DNA from: CALIBK01 sp037444165
GTDB taxonomy: Bacteria > Desulfobacterota > BSN033 > UBA1163
NCBI GenBank assembly: GCA_037444165.1
Contig: JBBIMX010000012.1
Span: 1-41,788, forward strand
DNA: 41,788 bases
Direction of reading: 5' to 3'
The translations under genes were made by a program, and so were the position numbers. The notes below the pieces were generated by a model. The model was not told where the DNA came from. It ran no database searches and saw only the letters and a list, made by a program, of their open reading frames with translations. Position 1 is the stretch's first letter, and every line of letters begins with the position of its first letter. Of this stretch, positions 1-6,324 are shown in pieces.

Positions 1-2
1 TT

Positions 3-137
3 ACATCCCAGGAGATAGAATTTCTTGCAGAAGGACCTGTTTCATCAGGGCTATCAACAGAGGTGCTTACTGTGTTTATAGCAAAAAATGCAAAGGAGGC
101 AGATGAAAAAATAAAGAAAAAATATCCGCTTTTATGA
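3..137 (+). CDS. C-terminal fragment of a NUDIX-like hydrolase (partial)
   Basis: An open frame enters from the left edge and ends at TGA 135-137, giving about 44 residues. It contains GPVSSGLSTEVLTVF followed by a lysine-rich tail ending KKKYPLL. The GPxSSGLSxExxTxF pattern resembles the region after the NUDIX box in ADP-ribose pyrophosphatase-like proteins. That is from memory of the family and the NUDIX box itself lies outside the window. The tail is shorter than usual for the family. The assignment is tentative; that the stretch is coding is more secure because the frame is uninterrupted and its residue use is normal. Confidence 0.4.
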   Translation, partial: TSQEIEFLAEGPVSSGLSTEVLTVFIAKNAKEADEKIKKKYPLL

Positions 138-320
138 AAAAAATGCACAATGATTTGAAAATTTATGGGTTAATTTATTTTGGTATAATTTTTGCTGATT
201 AATATTTTTAAAGAATTTTCTTTAAACTTTTTAAAAAATACAGGAAAATAAATAAAAAAATGATTAAAATAATAATAAATCAATATATAAGGCATTAAAA
301 TTGCATACATTTAATTTTTT
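138..320. other. AT-rich intergenic spacer upstream of the PilZ cluster
   Basis: A strongly AT-rich stretch, clearly richer in A+T than the genes that follow, with several A and T runs and no credible ORF. It holds one sigma-54-like element at 181-196 (listed separately). I see no convincing intrinsic terminator for the gene ending at 137. Confidence 0.5.
181..196 (+). promoter_or_regulatory. Possible sigma-54 (-24/-12) promoter
   Basis: The sequence TGGTATAATTTTTGCT has GG at 182-183 and GC at 194-195, the 10-base separation of sigma-54 promoters (consensus TGGCAC-N5-TTGCW). The -24 block has T and T where C and C are preferred. The same stretch contains TATAAT (184-189), but I see no -35 at a proper distance. 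If used, transcription would start near 207 and read into the PilZ cluster. The AT-rich background makes chance matches likely. Confidence 0.3.
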
Positions 321-706
321 ATGAGTGAAAAACTACAATCTCATAAAAAACAGGTGTTTTTACAGTTGAAAGGAGAAGACATCCAAGATTCACTGTCGAG
401 TTTCCCCTTGACTACTCTTTTGTGGAAGGTAAGGAAACCTATGGAGGGATTGTGGCCAATGCAAGCGAAGGAGGGCTACTGGTTTACCTTCCTCAGAGAA
501 TAGAGATAGGGACAGTTTTAAAAATTGAAATTCTTTACGTCCAAGGATTAGAATTTAGTACGGTCAAAGCGATAGCGAAGGTAGTCTGGTCAGACCTTGC
601 TTCCAAGGTGAGCTGGGGGGAGTATCGATATGGACTCCAGTTTATCCATATCGAAGACCAAGACTATACACGATTAGTCAATCTATTAAGGGAAATTGGC
701 AAGTAA
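321..706 (+). CDS. PilZ-domain protein 1, apparent frameshift near the start
   Basis: PilZ domains bind cyclic di-GMP through an N-terminal RxxxR and a (D/N)xSxxG motif. Both are here in the frame ending at 706: ERRRHPRF around 368-391 and NASEGG around 458-475. That frame is closed by TAA at 344-346 and has no ATG, GTG or TTG before the arginine motif. A plausible start, ATG 321 (MSEKLQSHKK), lies in a different frame that would join after a one-base change, most simply at the A-run 345-350. Starting at GTG 422 would delete the binding arginines. I read this as a roughly 128-residue PilZ protein broken by a one-base indel, either in the assembly or real. No Shine-Dalgarno is seen before 321. 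It is homologous to the proteins at 2576 and 2958. Confidence 0.6.
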
Positions 707-890
707 GAAAAAGGGCTCTCTTTTTAATTCCTCTTTAGGGTCTTTCCACCATTTTCCCTCTTTTTCCTTACCTTCCAAAAAATCTCTTGAACTTTTCTTT
801 AAATTTATTAAAAATAGAGTTATCCTCATCTTGAGCCATAGGGCCATGACGAGTTTTAACCCCTTTGAATAGAAAAGGGAACAACGGAAT

Positions 891-2543
891 ATGGAACAGG
901 AAAAAGGACAGTATAGGGTCGTTCTTAAAAGCATTGGAAATAATACTAAAGAGGAGGTTGAAGAGTTTTGTCAAAAAATCTCAAAAAATCTTAATCTCCC
1001 CTCCTCTTTGATCAAAAAGATAGCCCATCGAAATCCTATTGTACTTAAAAAAAATTTAACGCTAAAGAAGGCTGAAACATTAGCCATCGCATTTAAATCG
1101 TTTGGAGCGAATGTGGTCATAGAAAAGAGAATCTCCTCTCCGACGATTCAAGTGGAACGACAAGGTCTACCCCCTCCTAAATTAGCCTTAGAAACCTGCT
1201 CTTTACGAAAAACGCCTGAAAAGAATTGGTTGCTGGTGGGGAGGGTAAAAAATATATCTCAGGAACCCTTAAAAGATATCTGGGTCATCATTCAACTCTT
1301 CAACCTAAATGAATTGATCACTTTTGAAGAGGTTTCACTTCCCATCAATCCAATCCTTCCTAACCAACTTTCTCCCTTTAAAGCCTTATTGGAAGGGGAT
1401 CTTGAATTTCAAAAAATCTCTCTTCTTTTTAAGAATTTGGAAGGAACTTCATACTTTGTTCTTGACCAAAGAAAGAGGAGAGAATGGGAGGAGATAGAGA
1501 TCCCTGAGAGTGTCCTGAAGATGAAACCCTTCCGAGAAGAGGAGACAGTGGAGAAGGTCCCTTTCACTCCTGAGAGAGAGACGATTCAGGGAGAGGAGAG
1601 GATCGGTCCTGAAGGAATGGCACCTTATGAGGAGGAAAAAAAGGAATCTGAAAGTCTCGTTCTTGACGTCTCAGGTTCAAGTGAAGAGTTAGAATCCAAG
1701 GGGTCGATCTCAGAGGAGAGATTGGAGCTGGTAGAAGAAGAGAAGGGAACCTCTTCTCCTTACCCATGGATAGAAGAATTCAGAGCAGCAATCGAAACGT
1801 ATTATCAACCTAAAAAAGATGGCTTCTCCCTATGGATCAAAAACCTTCAAACCGAAAATTTAATTGAATCCCCCTATCACCTCCTGGTCGTCTTCCTGAC
1901 CTATAGTCGGTTTAACCAGAAGGATGAGGATGAAAAGGCTCTTGAAAATACACAGAAGGTTTTTCCCCTCCTTCTCCGATCCGATCTCACTCTTGATGAG
2001 ATTCCAGAAATGGAAGCGCCTCCTTTTTTCTCTCGAGAAGTTTGGAGAGTTCTATTCTTCAGGGCCTTGCCGAAGATCCAGGAAGTGGCCAAAGAGATGT
2101 TGGAGAAAAGGGAGTGGAAAGCGGAAGAGTTAGAACAATTCATCCAGATTATCCCCCAAATGGGGCTGAATAACAGCCGGTGGGTGGTTCGAAGGATTCC
2201 GAAATGGATTTTAGAAGATATCCAGGTTGACTTTACGAATACCTCGGTATCCATCGGAGAAGGTCTTTACCGTGTAGCCTCAAGATTGGGGATCGTAAAT
2301 CCTCAATTCGACCTTTATCGAGGGAAGAACTCTATGGGGGATTTAAAGATTCAATCCTTCGCCAAAATGGTCTTCCCTGATAATCCAATGAGGATAGAAG
2401 AACCAATGGAAAAATTGGGGAGGGAAGAAGAGGAGGGGCACTGTTTTCCCATTGATCCAAAATGTTTAGGATGTTTATTTGAAAGCTTCTGCCCTAAATT
2501 TTATACAGAGATAAACCCATCCGAGAAAGGGATGATTGGATAG
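891..2543 (+). CDS. Multidomain protein ending in an endonuclease III-type 4Fe-4S loop; function unknown
   Basis: A 550-residue cytoplasmic protein with no signal peptide. Residues about 7-80 (YRVVLKSIG to FGANVVIEKR) resemble the ribosomal L7/L12 C-terminal fold. Residues about 95-190 look like an FxLYD-type beta domain (LLVGRVKNISQEPLKDIWV). Residues about 190-290 are an acidic linker. Residues about 296-500 are helical, and the tail has Cys518, Cys525, Cys528 and Cys534, exactly the C-x6-C-x2-C-x5-C spacing of endonuclease III/MutY glycosylases. GEGLYRVASRLGIV aligns with the glycosylase segment VDTHxxRVxNRLG, but the catalytic Asp becomes Gly and no helix-hairpin-helix GxG is seen. It is probably a catalytically dead HhH-GPD relative that keeps the cluster. 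It sits between PilZ genes in one orientation, 21-33 bases before the next one. Domain calls are by eye. Confidence 0.6.
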   Translation: MEQEKGQYRVVLKSIGNNTKEEVEEFCQKISKNLNLPSSLIKKIAHRNPIVLKKNLTLKKAETLAIAFKSFGANVVIEKRISSPTIQVERQGLPPPKLALETCSLRKTPEKNWLLVGRVKNISQEPLKDIWVIIQLFNLNELITFEEVSLPINPILPNQLSPFKALLEGDLEFQKISLLFKNLEGTSYFVLDQRKRREWEEIEIPESVLKMKPFREEETVEKVPFTPERETIQGEERIGPEGMAPYEEEKKESESLVLDVSGSSEELESKGSISEERLELVEEEKGTSSPYPWIEEFRAAIETYYQPKKDGFSLWIKNLQTENLIESPYHLLVVFLTYSRFNQKDEDEKALENTQKVFPLLLRSDLTLDEIPEMEAPPFFSREVWRVLFFRALPKIQEVAKEMLEKREWKAEELEQFIQIIPQMGLNNSRWVVRRIPKWILEDIQVDFTNTSVSIGEGLYRVASRLGIVNPQFDLYRGKNSMGDLKIQSFAKMVFPDNPMRIEEPMEKLGREEEEGHCFPIDPKCLGCLFESFCPKFYTEINPSEKGMIG

Positions 2544-2575
2544 GGAAGGGATGGCTCACGACGATGAGGTTTTCT

Positions 2576-2941
2576 ATGGAAAAATTAGGGGAGAAAAGAG
2601 AGAGAAGAAAAGCACCCAGAAAACTATTAGATTTGCCCTTAGAGTATAGGATCATCGATGCACCCTATGCCCATGGAGGGTTAGTGGTGAATGTCAGCGA
2701 AGCAGGATTACTTCTTCAGTCGGTCAAAAATATCCCTGTTGGTACGAAACTGGATGTGGCCGTTCTATTCCCCAAAGGATATGAGTTGAGTAACTTTAAC
2801 GTCCTTGCCGAGATTATCTGGAAGGATCTTTATTGGAAAGAGGACTGGGAAGGCTATCAATATGGACTTAAATTTATCCAGATTCGCGAAGAGGATTATC
2901 GAAAACTCAAGCATCTTCTGGATGATCATTCTGAAAATTGA
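2576..2941 (+). CDS. PilZ-domain protein 2
   Basis: A single PilZ domain of about 121 residues, a predicted c-di-GMP receptor. The arginine motif is ERRKAPRK near the N terminus and the second motif is NVSEAG, so both ligand-contact elements are present. The C-terminal part shares the pattern WxxxxYxYGLxFIxIxxxDYxxLxxLL with copies 1 and 3. ATG 2576 is preferred because GAGG at 2566-2569 lies six bases upstream. ATG 2564, in the same frame, would add four residues but has a poorly placed ribosome site. It starts 32 bases after the iron-sulfur protein and is probably co-transcribed with it. Confidence 0.8.
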   Translation: MEKLGEKRERRKAPRKLLDLPLEYRIIDAPYAHGGLVVNVSEAGLLLQSVKNIPVGTKLDVAVLFPKGYELSNFNVLAEIIWKDLYWKEDWEGYQYGLKFIQIREEDYRKLKHLLDDHSEN

Positions 2942-2957
2942 AGGGCGGAGATAAACA

Positions 2958-3341
2958 ACGGAAGAGAAGACGCTTAAACCCAGAATCGGAATCGCGAATA
3001 TTGAGAGAAGGAAATATCCTCGGTTTTCTATTGACCTCCCTATAGAGTATTCTCTTGTTTCTACCTCGATCGTTCACTCAGGCCGAGCCTTAAACGCGAG
3101 CGAAGGAGGTCTGCTGGTTTATCTTCCCGAAAAGATGGAAATCGGACAACGTCTCCAGGTAAAATTGTTTTTTCATTTTCGTTCTTCCCTAAATACGGTG
3201 GAGATGATTGCCGAAGTGGTTTGGATCGACCTCCATCTCCCGGAGGGATGGGGAGATTATCGATGCGGATTAAGATTTATCGAGATCTCACCAGAACAGT
3301 TAGCCTTATTGAGGGAGCTTTTGGCTTCCCTCTCAAAATAG
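2958..3341 (+). CDS. PilZ-domain protein 3, apparently starting at a non-standard codon
   Basis: A PilZ domain with ERRKYPRF (3003-3026) and NASEGG, both c-di-GMP contact motifs. Its closest relative here is copy 1 (both have NASEGGLLVYLP). The frame is closed upstream by TAA 2952-2954, and between there and the arginine motif there is no ATG, GTG or TTG. A GGAG at 2947-2950 lies seven bases before ACG 2958, exactly where a start codon is expected. This suggests ACG initiation or an ATG with one base changed. Starting at ATG 3135 would remove half the domain, including both motifs. It begins 16 bases after copy 2 ends. Confidence 0.65.
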   Translation, partial: TEEKTLKPRIGIANIERRKYPRFSIDLPIEYSLVSTSIVHSGRALNASEGGLLVYLPEKMEIGQRLQVKLFFHFRSSLNTVEMIAEVVWIDLHLPEGWGDYRCGLRFIEISPEQLALLRELLASLSK

Positions 3342-3411
3342 ATCCCCTCACAACTCCTCTCTTGTGAAACCTACAAAAAAAATTTATAATGACTTTCGGA
3401 GGTATGGAAAA

Positions 3412-3600
3412 ATGGCCGGAAAGAGTAGTTTTCCCTATCGTAAGTATGATCGTAAGCCCCATCCTCATATTGTAAAGCAGATCTTGGAGGATGAGGAACT
3501 TCTCGAAATGATGAAAGAAGTCCTCATTGAAGAGGGAAAACCATGTCCCTTCTGCCACAGAAAAATCAAGGAAGGGGTAAAGGCGAAAGAAATATGGTGA
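3412..3600 (+). CDS. Small CPFC-motif protein, unknown
   Basis: A 62-residue basic protein that I do not recognise. ATG 3412 is preferred over the in-frame GTG 3364 because GGAGG at 3398-3402 lies nine bases upstream. It has a basic N-terminal half (FPYRKYDRKPHPH), an acidic helix (ILEDEELLEMMKEVLIEEG) and a CPFCHRK motif near the end. One CxxC with adjacent histidines could bind zinc, perhaps as a dimer. It lies 70 bases after PilZ copy 3 on the same strand and may be the last gene of that cluster. Confidence 0.5.
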   Translation: MAGKSSFPYRKYDRKPHPHIVKQILEDEELLEMMKEVLIEEGKPCPFCHRKIKEGVKAKEIW

Positions 3601-3608
3601 AGAAAGGG

Positions 3609-3917
3609 TTACATGGCTTCGTCTGGAAGTTCACGCTTGAACGAAAATTTAAAGGGCCTTTCGATGAGGATTTCCGACATCTTCCCTACGCTTTGAGTGG
3701 GAATCGAAAAAGGAAGGGAAAGAACGAATAGCCCACTCCCCACAATTCCTGCCACAATCCCTAACGGTCTGGCCACGAGGATATCCATGACGATCCATTC
3801 ATCGGTGATGGGATCGTCTTTGGTCCATCTTTCCCAGGAAAGGCCTTCCGAATAAAATCCAAATACGAGCAAGGAAAGGATAACAAAAAAACTCAACCCT
3901 CTTTTAAAGGTTTTCAT
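3609..3917 (-). CDS. Small exported or membrane protein, uncharacterised
   Basis: 102 residues beginning MKTFKRG followed by a hydrophobic stretch (LSFFVILSLLVFGF), a typical signal peptide or membrane anchor. A second hydrophobic segment (PLGIVAGIVGSGLFVLSLPFS) is followed by a basic/hydrophobic tail. The pattern VARPLGIVAGIVGSGLFVLSLPFS followed by PFKFSF recalls small uncharacterised envelope proteins of proteobacteria; no function is known to me. GGAGGGGAG precedes the start, and a near-consensus promoter lies upstream at 3951-3978. It is transcribed alone on the minus strand, convergent with the CPFC gene. Confidence 0.65.
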   Translation of the reverse strand: MKTFKRGLSFFVILSLLVFGFYSEGLSWERWTKDDPITDEWIVMDILVARPLGIVAGIVGSGLFVLSLPFSIPTQSVGKMSEILIERPFKFSFKRELPDEAM

Positions 3918-3950
3918 AACTCCCCTCCCATTCGAAAGATTTTAAACTTT

Positions 3951-3978
3951 ATTATACCCTTTTTCTTTCCCCTGTCAA
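3951..3978 (-). promoter_or_regulatory. Sigma-70 promoter of the small exported protein
   Basis: On the minus strand TTGACA (3978-3973) and TATAAT (3956-3951) are separated by 16 bases, a perfect match in both hexamers. It lies about 35 bases upstream of the start at 3917. Confidence 0.7.
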
Positions 3979-4065
3979 TATTTTTTTGGAATCCTTCGGT
4001 GAATGGTGAAAACATTTTCTTCAATTATGACCGAGGGATGGCTTCATTTCAATTCCATGAAAAGC

Positions 4066-4094
4066 TTGACAATCCCTGATGAAACCGATATATA
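4066..4094 (+). promoter_or_regulatory. Sigma-70 promoter of the HNH endonuclease gene
   Basis: TTGACA at 4066-4071 and TATATA at 4089-4094 with 17-base spacing. Transcription would start near 4102, followed by AGGAGAG and ATG 4126. With the minus-strand promoter at 3951-3978 it forms a divergent promoter region. Confidence 0.6.
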
Positions 4095-4125
4095 TTTTTA
4101 AAATTCAGGAGAGATTTGAAAAACG

Positions 4126-4650
4126 ATGGAATGGACACTGCTTCTCAATTCTACTTTTGAGCCTTTAAAGGTGGTCCATTGGAAGAAGGCCATCCTGTTG
4201 GTTCTCCTTGGAAAGGTGGAGGTCGTCGAAGAGTATGATCGTTTGATTCGAGGAGTGCGATTTTCTATGAAGCTTCCTGCCGTCATCCGCCTACGTCATT
4301 TCATCCAAAGAAGAACCCTCCTTATCAAATTCTCAAGACAGAACCTCTTTATCCGAGACCGGAGGACCTGCCAGTATTGTGGAGAACCTTTCGATCCTCA
4401 AGAGTTAACCTACGATCATGTCATTCCCCGTTCCAGGGGTGGGCCTACGGATTGGACCAATGTGGTGACCTGTTGCACGAAATGTAATCTTAAAAAAGGA
4501 GGAAGAACCCCAGAAGAAGCCGGAATGTCTCTTATCCGAAAACCTAAAGTTCCCATCTGGATTCCTCTATTGAATCGTAGTTTGGGGATAGAAGAAACAC
4601 CCTCCTTATGGAAGAACTATCTCTATTTTGGTCATGAGTTAAATTCATAA
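4126..4650 (+). CDS. HNH endonuclease family protein
   Basis: 174 residues. The N-terminal part (MEWTLLLNSTFEPLKVVHWKKAILLVLLGK) is the usual lead-in of the stand-alone HNH proteins common in bacterial chromosomes. The HNH core is CQYCG, then TYDHVIPRSRGG, then NVVTCCTKCNLKKG. The two CxxC pairs form the structural zinc site and DHVIPRSRGG carries the metal-binding Asp-His of the beta-beta-alpha fold. The natural substrate of this subgroup is not established, and I see no mobile-element context. AGGAGAG lies upstream of ATG 4126 and the gene has its own promoter. Confidence 0.85.
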   Translation: MEWTLLLNSTFEPLKVVHWKKAILLVLLGKVEVVEEYDRLIRGVRFSMKLPAVIRLRHFIQRRTLLIKFSRQNLFIRDRRTCQYCGEPFDPQELTYDHVIPRSRGGPTDWTNVVTCCTKCNLKKGGRTPEEAGMSLIRKPKVPIWIPLLNRSLGIEETPSLWKNYLYFGHELNS

Positions 4651-4734
4651 TTTTTATGGAAGAGCATCATTTTAACTTAGGCCTCCTTCTTCTGATTCCA
4701 TCTCAACGATTCCATAAAGATTTCTATCTCAAGG

Positions 4735-5259
4735 ATGAAAAAAACCATGAAATACCTTTGGGCCCCATGGAGAATGGATTATATCTTAGGCTCTAAAGAA
4801 AAAGGATGCATTTTCTGTTCAAAACCCTTGGAGAATAGGGATAAAGAAAACCTGATCCTCTTCCAGGGAAAGGATGCCTTTATTATGATGAATCGGTACC
4901 CCTATAATAGTGGCCATTTAATGATCGTCCCCAAGCGCCATTGTACGGAATTAGAGAAATTAAAGGAAAAGGAATTGAAGGAGATTTTCTATTTCTTACA
5001 AGTTTCCGTGAAGGTCCTCAAGGAGACCCTTTCTCCTCAGGGATTTAACATCGGAATGAATCTTGGAAAGATTGCCGGGGCCGGTGAAGAACACCTCCAT
5101 TTCCATATCGTTCCCCGTTGGACAGGGGATACGAATTTTATGCCTATTTTAGGGGAAACCAAAGTGATTCCTGAATATTTACTGAATACCTATGAAAAAC
5201 TAAAGGCTGCCTTTTCCCAATATATGAGAAGAGAGAAAAAGGGAGGTCCCAAAACGTGA
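4735..5259 (+). CDS. HIT family nucleotide hydrolase or transferase
   Basis: 174 residues. The histidine triad is HLHFHIVPRW, whose middle histidine is the nucleophile in nucleotidyl hydrolysis or transfer. An N-terminal CIFC pair and the LWAPWRMDYI opening are typical of the Ap4A hydrolase/phosphorylase-like HIT proteins of this size. Likely substrates are dinucleoside polyphosphates or AMP conjugates; which one is not decidable from sequence. ATG 4735 and ATG 4747 are both possible. The second matches family N termini better, while the first follows CAAGG closely. It overlaps the next gene by four bases (GTGA). Confidence 0.85.
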   Translation: MKKTMKYLWAPWRMDYILGSKEKGCIFCSKPLENRDKENLILFQGKDAFIMMNRYPYNSGHLMIVPKRHCTELEKLKEKELKEIFYFLQVSVKVLKETLSPQGFNIGMNLGKIAGAGEEHLHFHIVPRWTGDTNFMPILGETKVIPEYLLNTYEKLKAAFSQYMRREKKGGPKT

Positions 5260-5585
5260 GATGGTTAAAAACCCTTTTAATAATGATCATCTTTCTCTTT
5301 GTGATCCTTTTTTCTGTTCAGAACAAAGAGGAGGTCTCTCTGCGCTTCGGTCTTTTCCCTTTAAGAAATGAAACGATAGAGTTGCCCAAACTTCCTCTCT
5401 TTCTTATCATCCTTTGTTCGGTATTCCTTGGGATCCTGATCGGAGGATTGAGCGATTTTTATCGACGGTATCAACTCAAAAAGACGGTTCGCCAGAATAT
5501 AAAGACGATCGAACGATTGACTCAGGAAGTAGAATCCTTGCGGCGAGTCGGTTCTGATCAGCCCTCTTTCCTCAGAAAGGATTAA
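5256..5585 (+). CDS. LapA-like (DUF1049) inner-membrane protein
   Basis: 109 residues with two membrane segments: one at about residues 5-22 (LLIMIIFLFVILFSVQN) and one at about 45-66 (LPLFLIILCSVFLGILIGGL). A cytoplasmic coiled coil follows (KKTVRQNIKTIERLTQEVESLR). This architecture, with VQN after the first segment, is that of the lipopolysaccharide-assembly protein A domain. In E. coli LapA partners LapB in controlling LPS synthesis. No lapB is adjacent here. The start is GTG 5256, overlapping the stop of the HIT gene, so translation is probably coupled. Confidence 0.75.
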   Translation: MRWLKTLLIMIIFLFVILFSVQNKEEVSLRFGLFPLRNETIELPKLPLFLIILCSVFLGILIGGLSDFYRRYQLKKTVRQNIKTIERLTQEVESLRRVGSDQPSFLRKD

Positions 5586-5748
5586 ACCGATAAAAAGGAA
5601 ACCTCTATGAAAGGACCCAACCTGTAGAGGGGATAGGGTATTAGGCCGTCGTCCTAAACTAAGAACCGAACGCACGATGGATTTCTCCAATACCCCTCTT
5701 GGGCTTATCTTACACTTCTGAGTGAGGGAGTTGAATTAAAAATTTCTC
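5586..5748 (+). ncRNA. Candidate structured RNA between lapA-like gene and rimP leader
   Basis: No credible gene lies here. The stretch can fold into a long bulged rod: CCCA 5616-5619 with TGGG 5700-5703, AGAGGGG 5626-5632 with CCCCTCT 5693-5699, TATT 5639-5642 with AATA 5689-5692, and apical CCGTCGT 5646-5652 with ACGATGG 5674-5680 (one G-U). An alternative local hairpin pairs CCTCTA 5602-5607 with TAGAGG 5625-5630. It could be a small RNA, a 3' UTR of the lapA-like transcript or part of the rimP-nusA leader. It matches no riboswitch I recognise. Confidence 0.3.
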
Positions 5749-5779
5749 TTGAAATTCATTTCAAAATATTATATATAAT
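5749..5779 (+). promoter_or_regulatory. Probable promoter of the rimP-nusA operon
   Basis: TTGAAA at 5749-5754 pairs with TATATA at 5772-5777 (17-base spacing) or TATAAT at 5774-5779 (19-base spacing). It lies in a locally AT-rich stretch about 75 bases before rimP. The predicted start near 5786 falls just upstream of the intrinsic terminator at 5798-5826. Confidence 0.5.
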
Positions 5780-5797
5780 TAAATAGTTTATCTGCTC

Positions 5798-5826
5798 AAA
5801 AGGCGGGATTTACCCGCCTTTTTTTT
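5798..5826 (+). terminator. Intrinsic terminator in front of rimP
   Basis: A perfect GC-rich stem, AAGGCGGG with CCCGCCTT (about 5799-5807 and 5813-5821), has a five-base loop ATTTA and is followed by a run of T to 5826. It ends 24 bases before the rimP start. It could end transcription from the lapA-like gene, but because a promoter lies immediately upstream it may also act as a leader attenuator for the nusA operon. Confidence 0.85.
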
Positions 5827-5850
5827 AGAACGGATGGTTTATCCTTAAAG

Positions 5851-6312
5851 ATGGCTACAGAGATTAAAGAACGAGTAAAAACTCTTATCGATCCCATTCT
5901 TTTCGAGCAAGGGTTAGAGCTGGTGGAGATGGAGTACCGGAGAGAATCGAGGGGATGGGTCTTACGACTTTATATTGACAAGGAGGGAGGGGTCACCCTC
6001 GATGACTGTACTCGAGTGAGTCAAGAAGTGGGTAGGCTCCTGGATGTGGAGGATTTCATTACAAATCCTTATATATTGGAAGTTTCTTCTCCGGGGTTAA
6101 CCCGACCCTTAAAAACAGAGAGGGATTTTAGAAAGGTTAAAAACCAGTGGGTGAAAGTAAGAACCTTTGAACCCATTATGGAGCGAAGGGAATTTAAGGG
6201 GAGACTGCTTGAAGTCTCGGATCAAGGAATTGAAATTGAGATGGAGGGGGAAAGGATCCCCATCCCTTTTTCAAAAATTGGAAAAGCCAATTTAGAAATA
6301 GATTTTAAATAA
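5851..6312 (+). CDS. rimP: Ribosome maturation factor RimP
   Basis: 153 residues, normal family length. RimP acts late in maturation of the 30S ribosomal subunit. The N-terminal alpha/beta domain carries GLELVEMEYRRESRGWVLRLYIDKEGGV in pieces typical of the family, followed by TLDDCTRVSQEV and the signature YxLEVSSPGLxRPL. The C-terminal SH3-like barrel covers the last 65 residues. It is the first gene of the nusA operon, as in most bacteria, and stops 12 bases before nusA. ATG 5851 is used; the ribosome site is weak. Confidence 0.95.
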   Translation: MATEIKERVKTLIDPILFEQGLELVEMEYRRESRGWVLRLYIDKEGGVTLDDCTRVSQEVGRLLDVEDFITNPYILEVSSPGLTRPLKTERDFRKVKNQWVKVRTFEPIMERREFKGRLLEVSDQGIEIEMEGERIPIPFSKIGKANLEIDFK

Positions 6313-6324
6313 GGAGAAAGTCGT

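Noticed and set aside
5586..5850. c-di-GMP riboswitch or a tRNA in the rimP leader
   Set aside because: No GEMM consensus segments and no T-loop GTTCGAxxC with paired arms on either strand.
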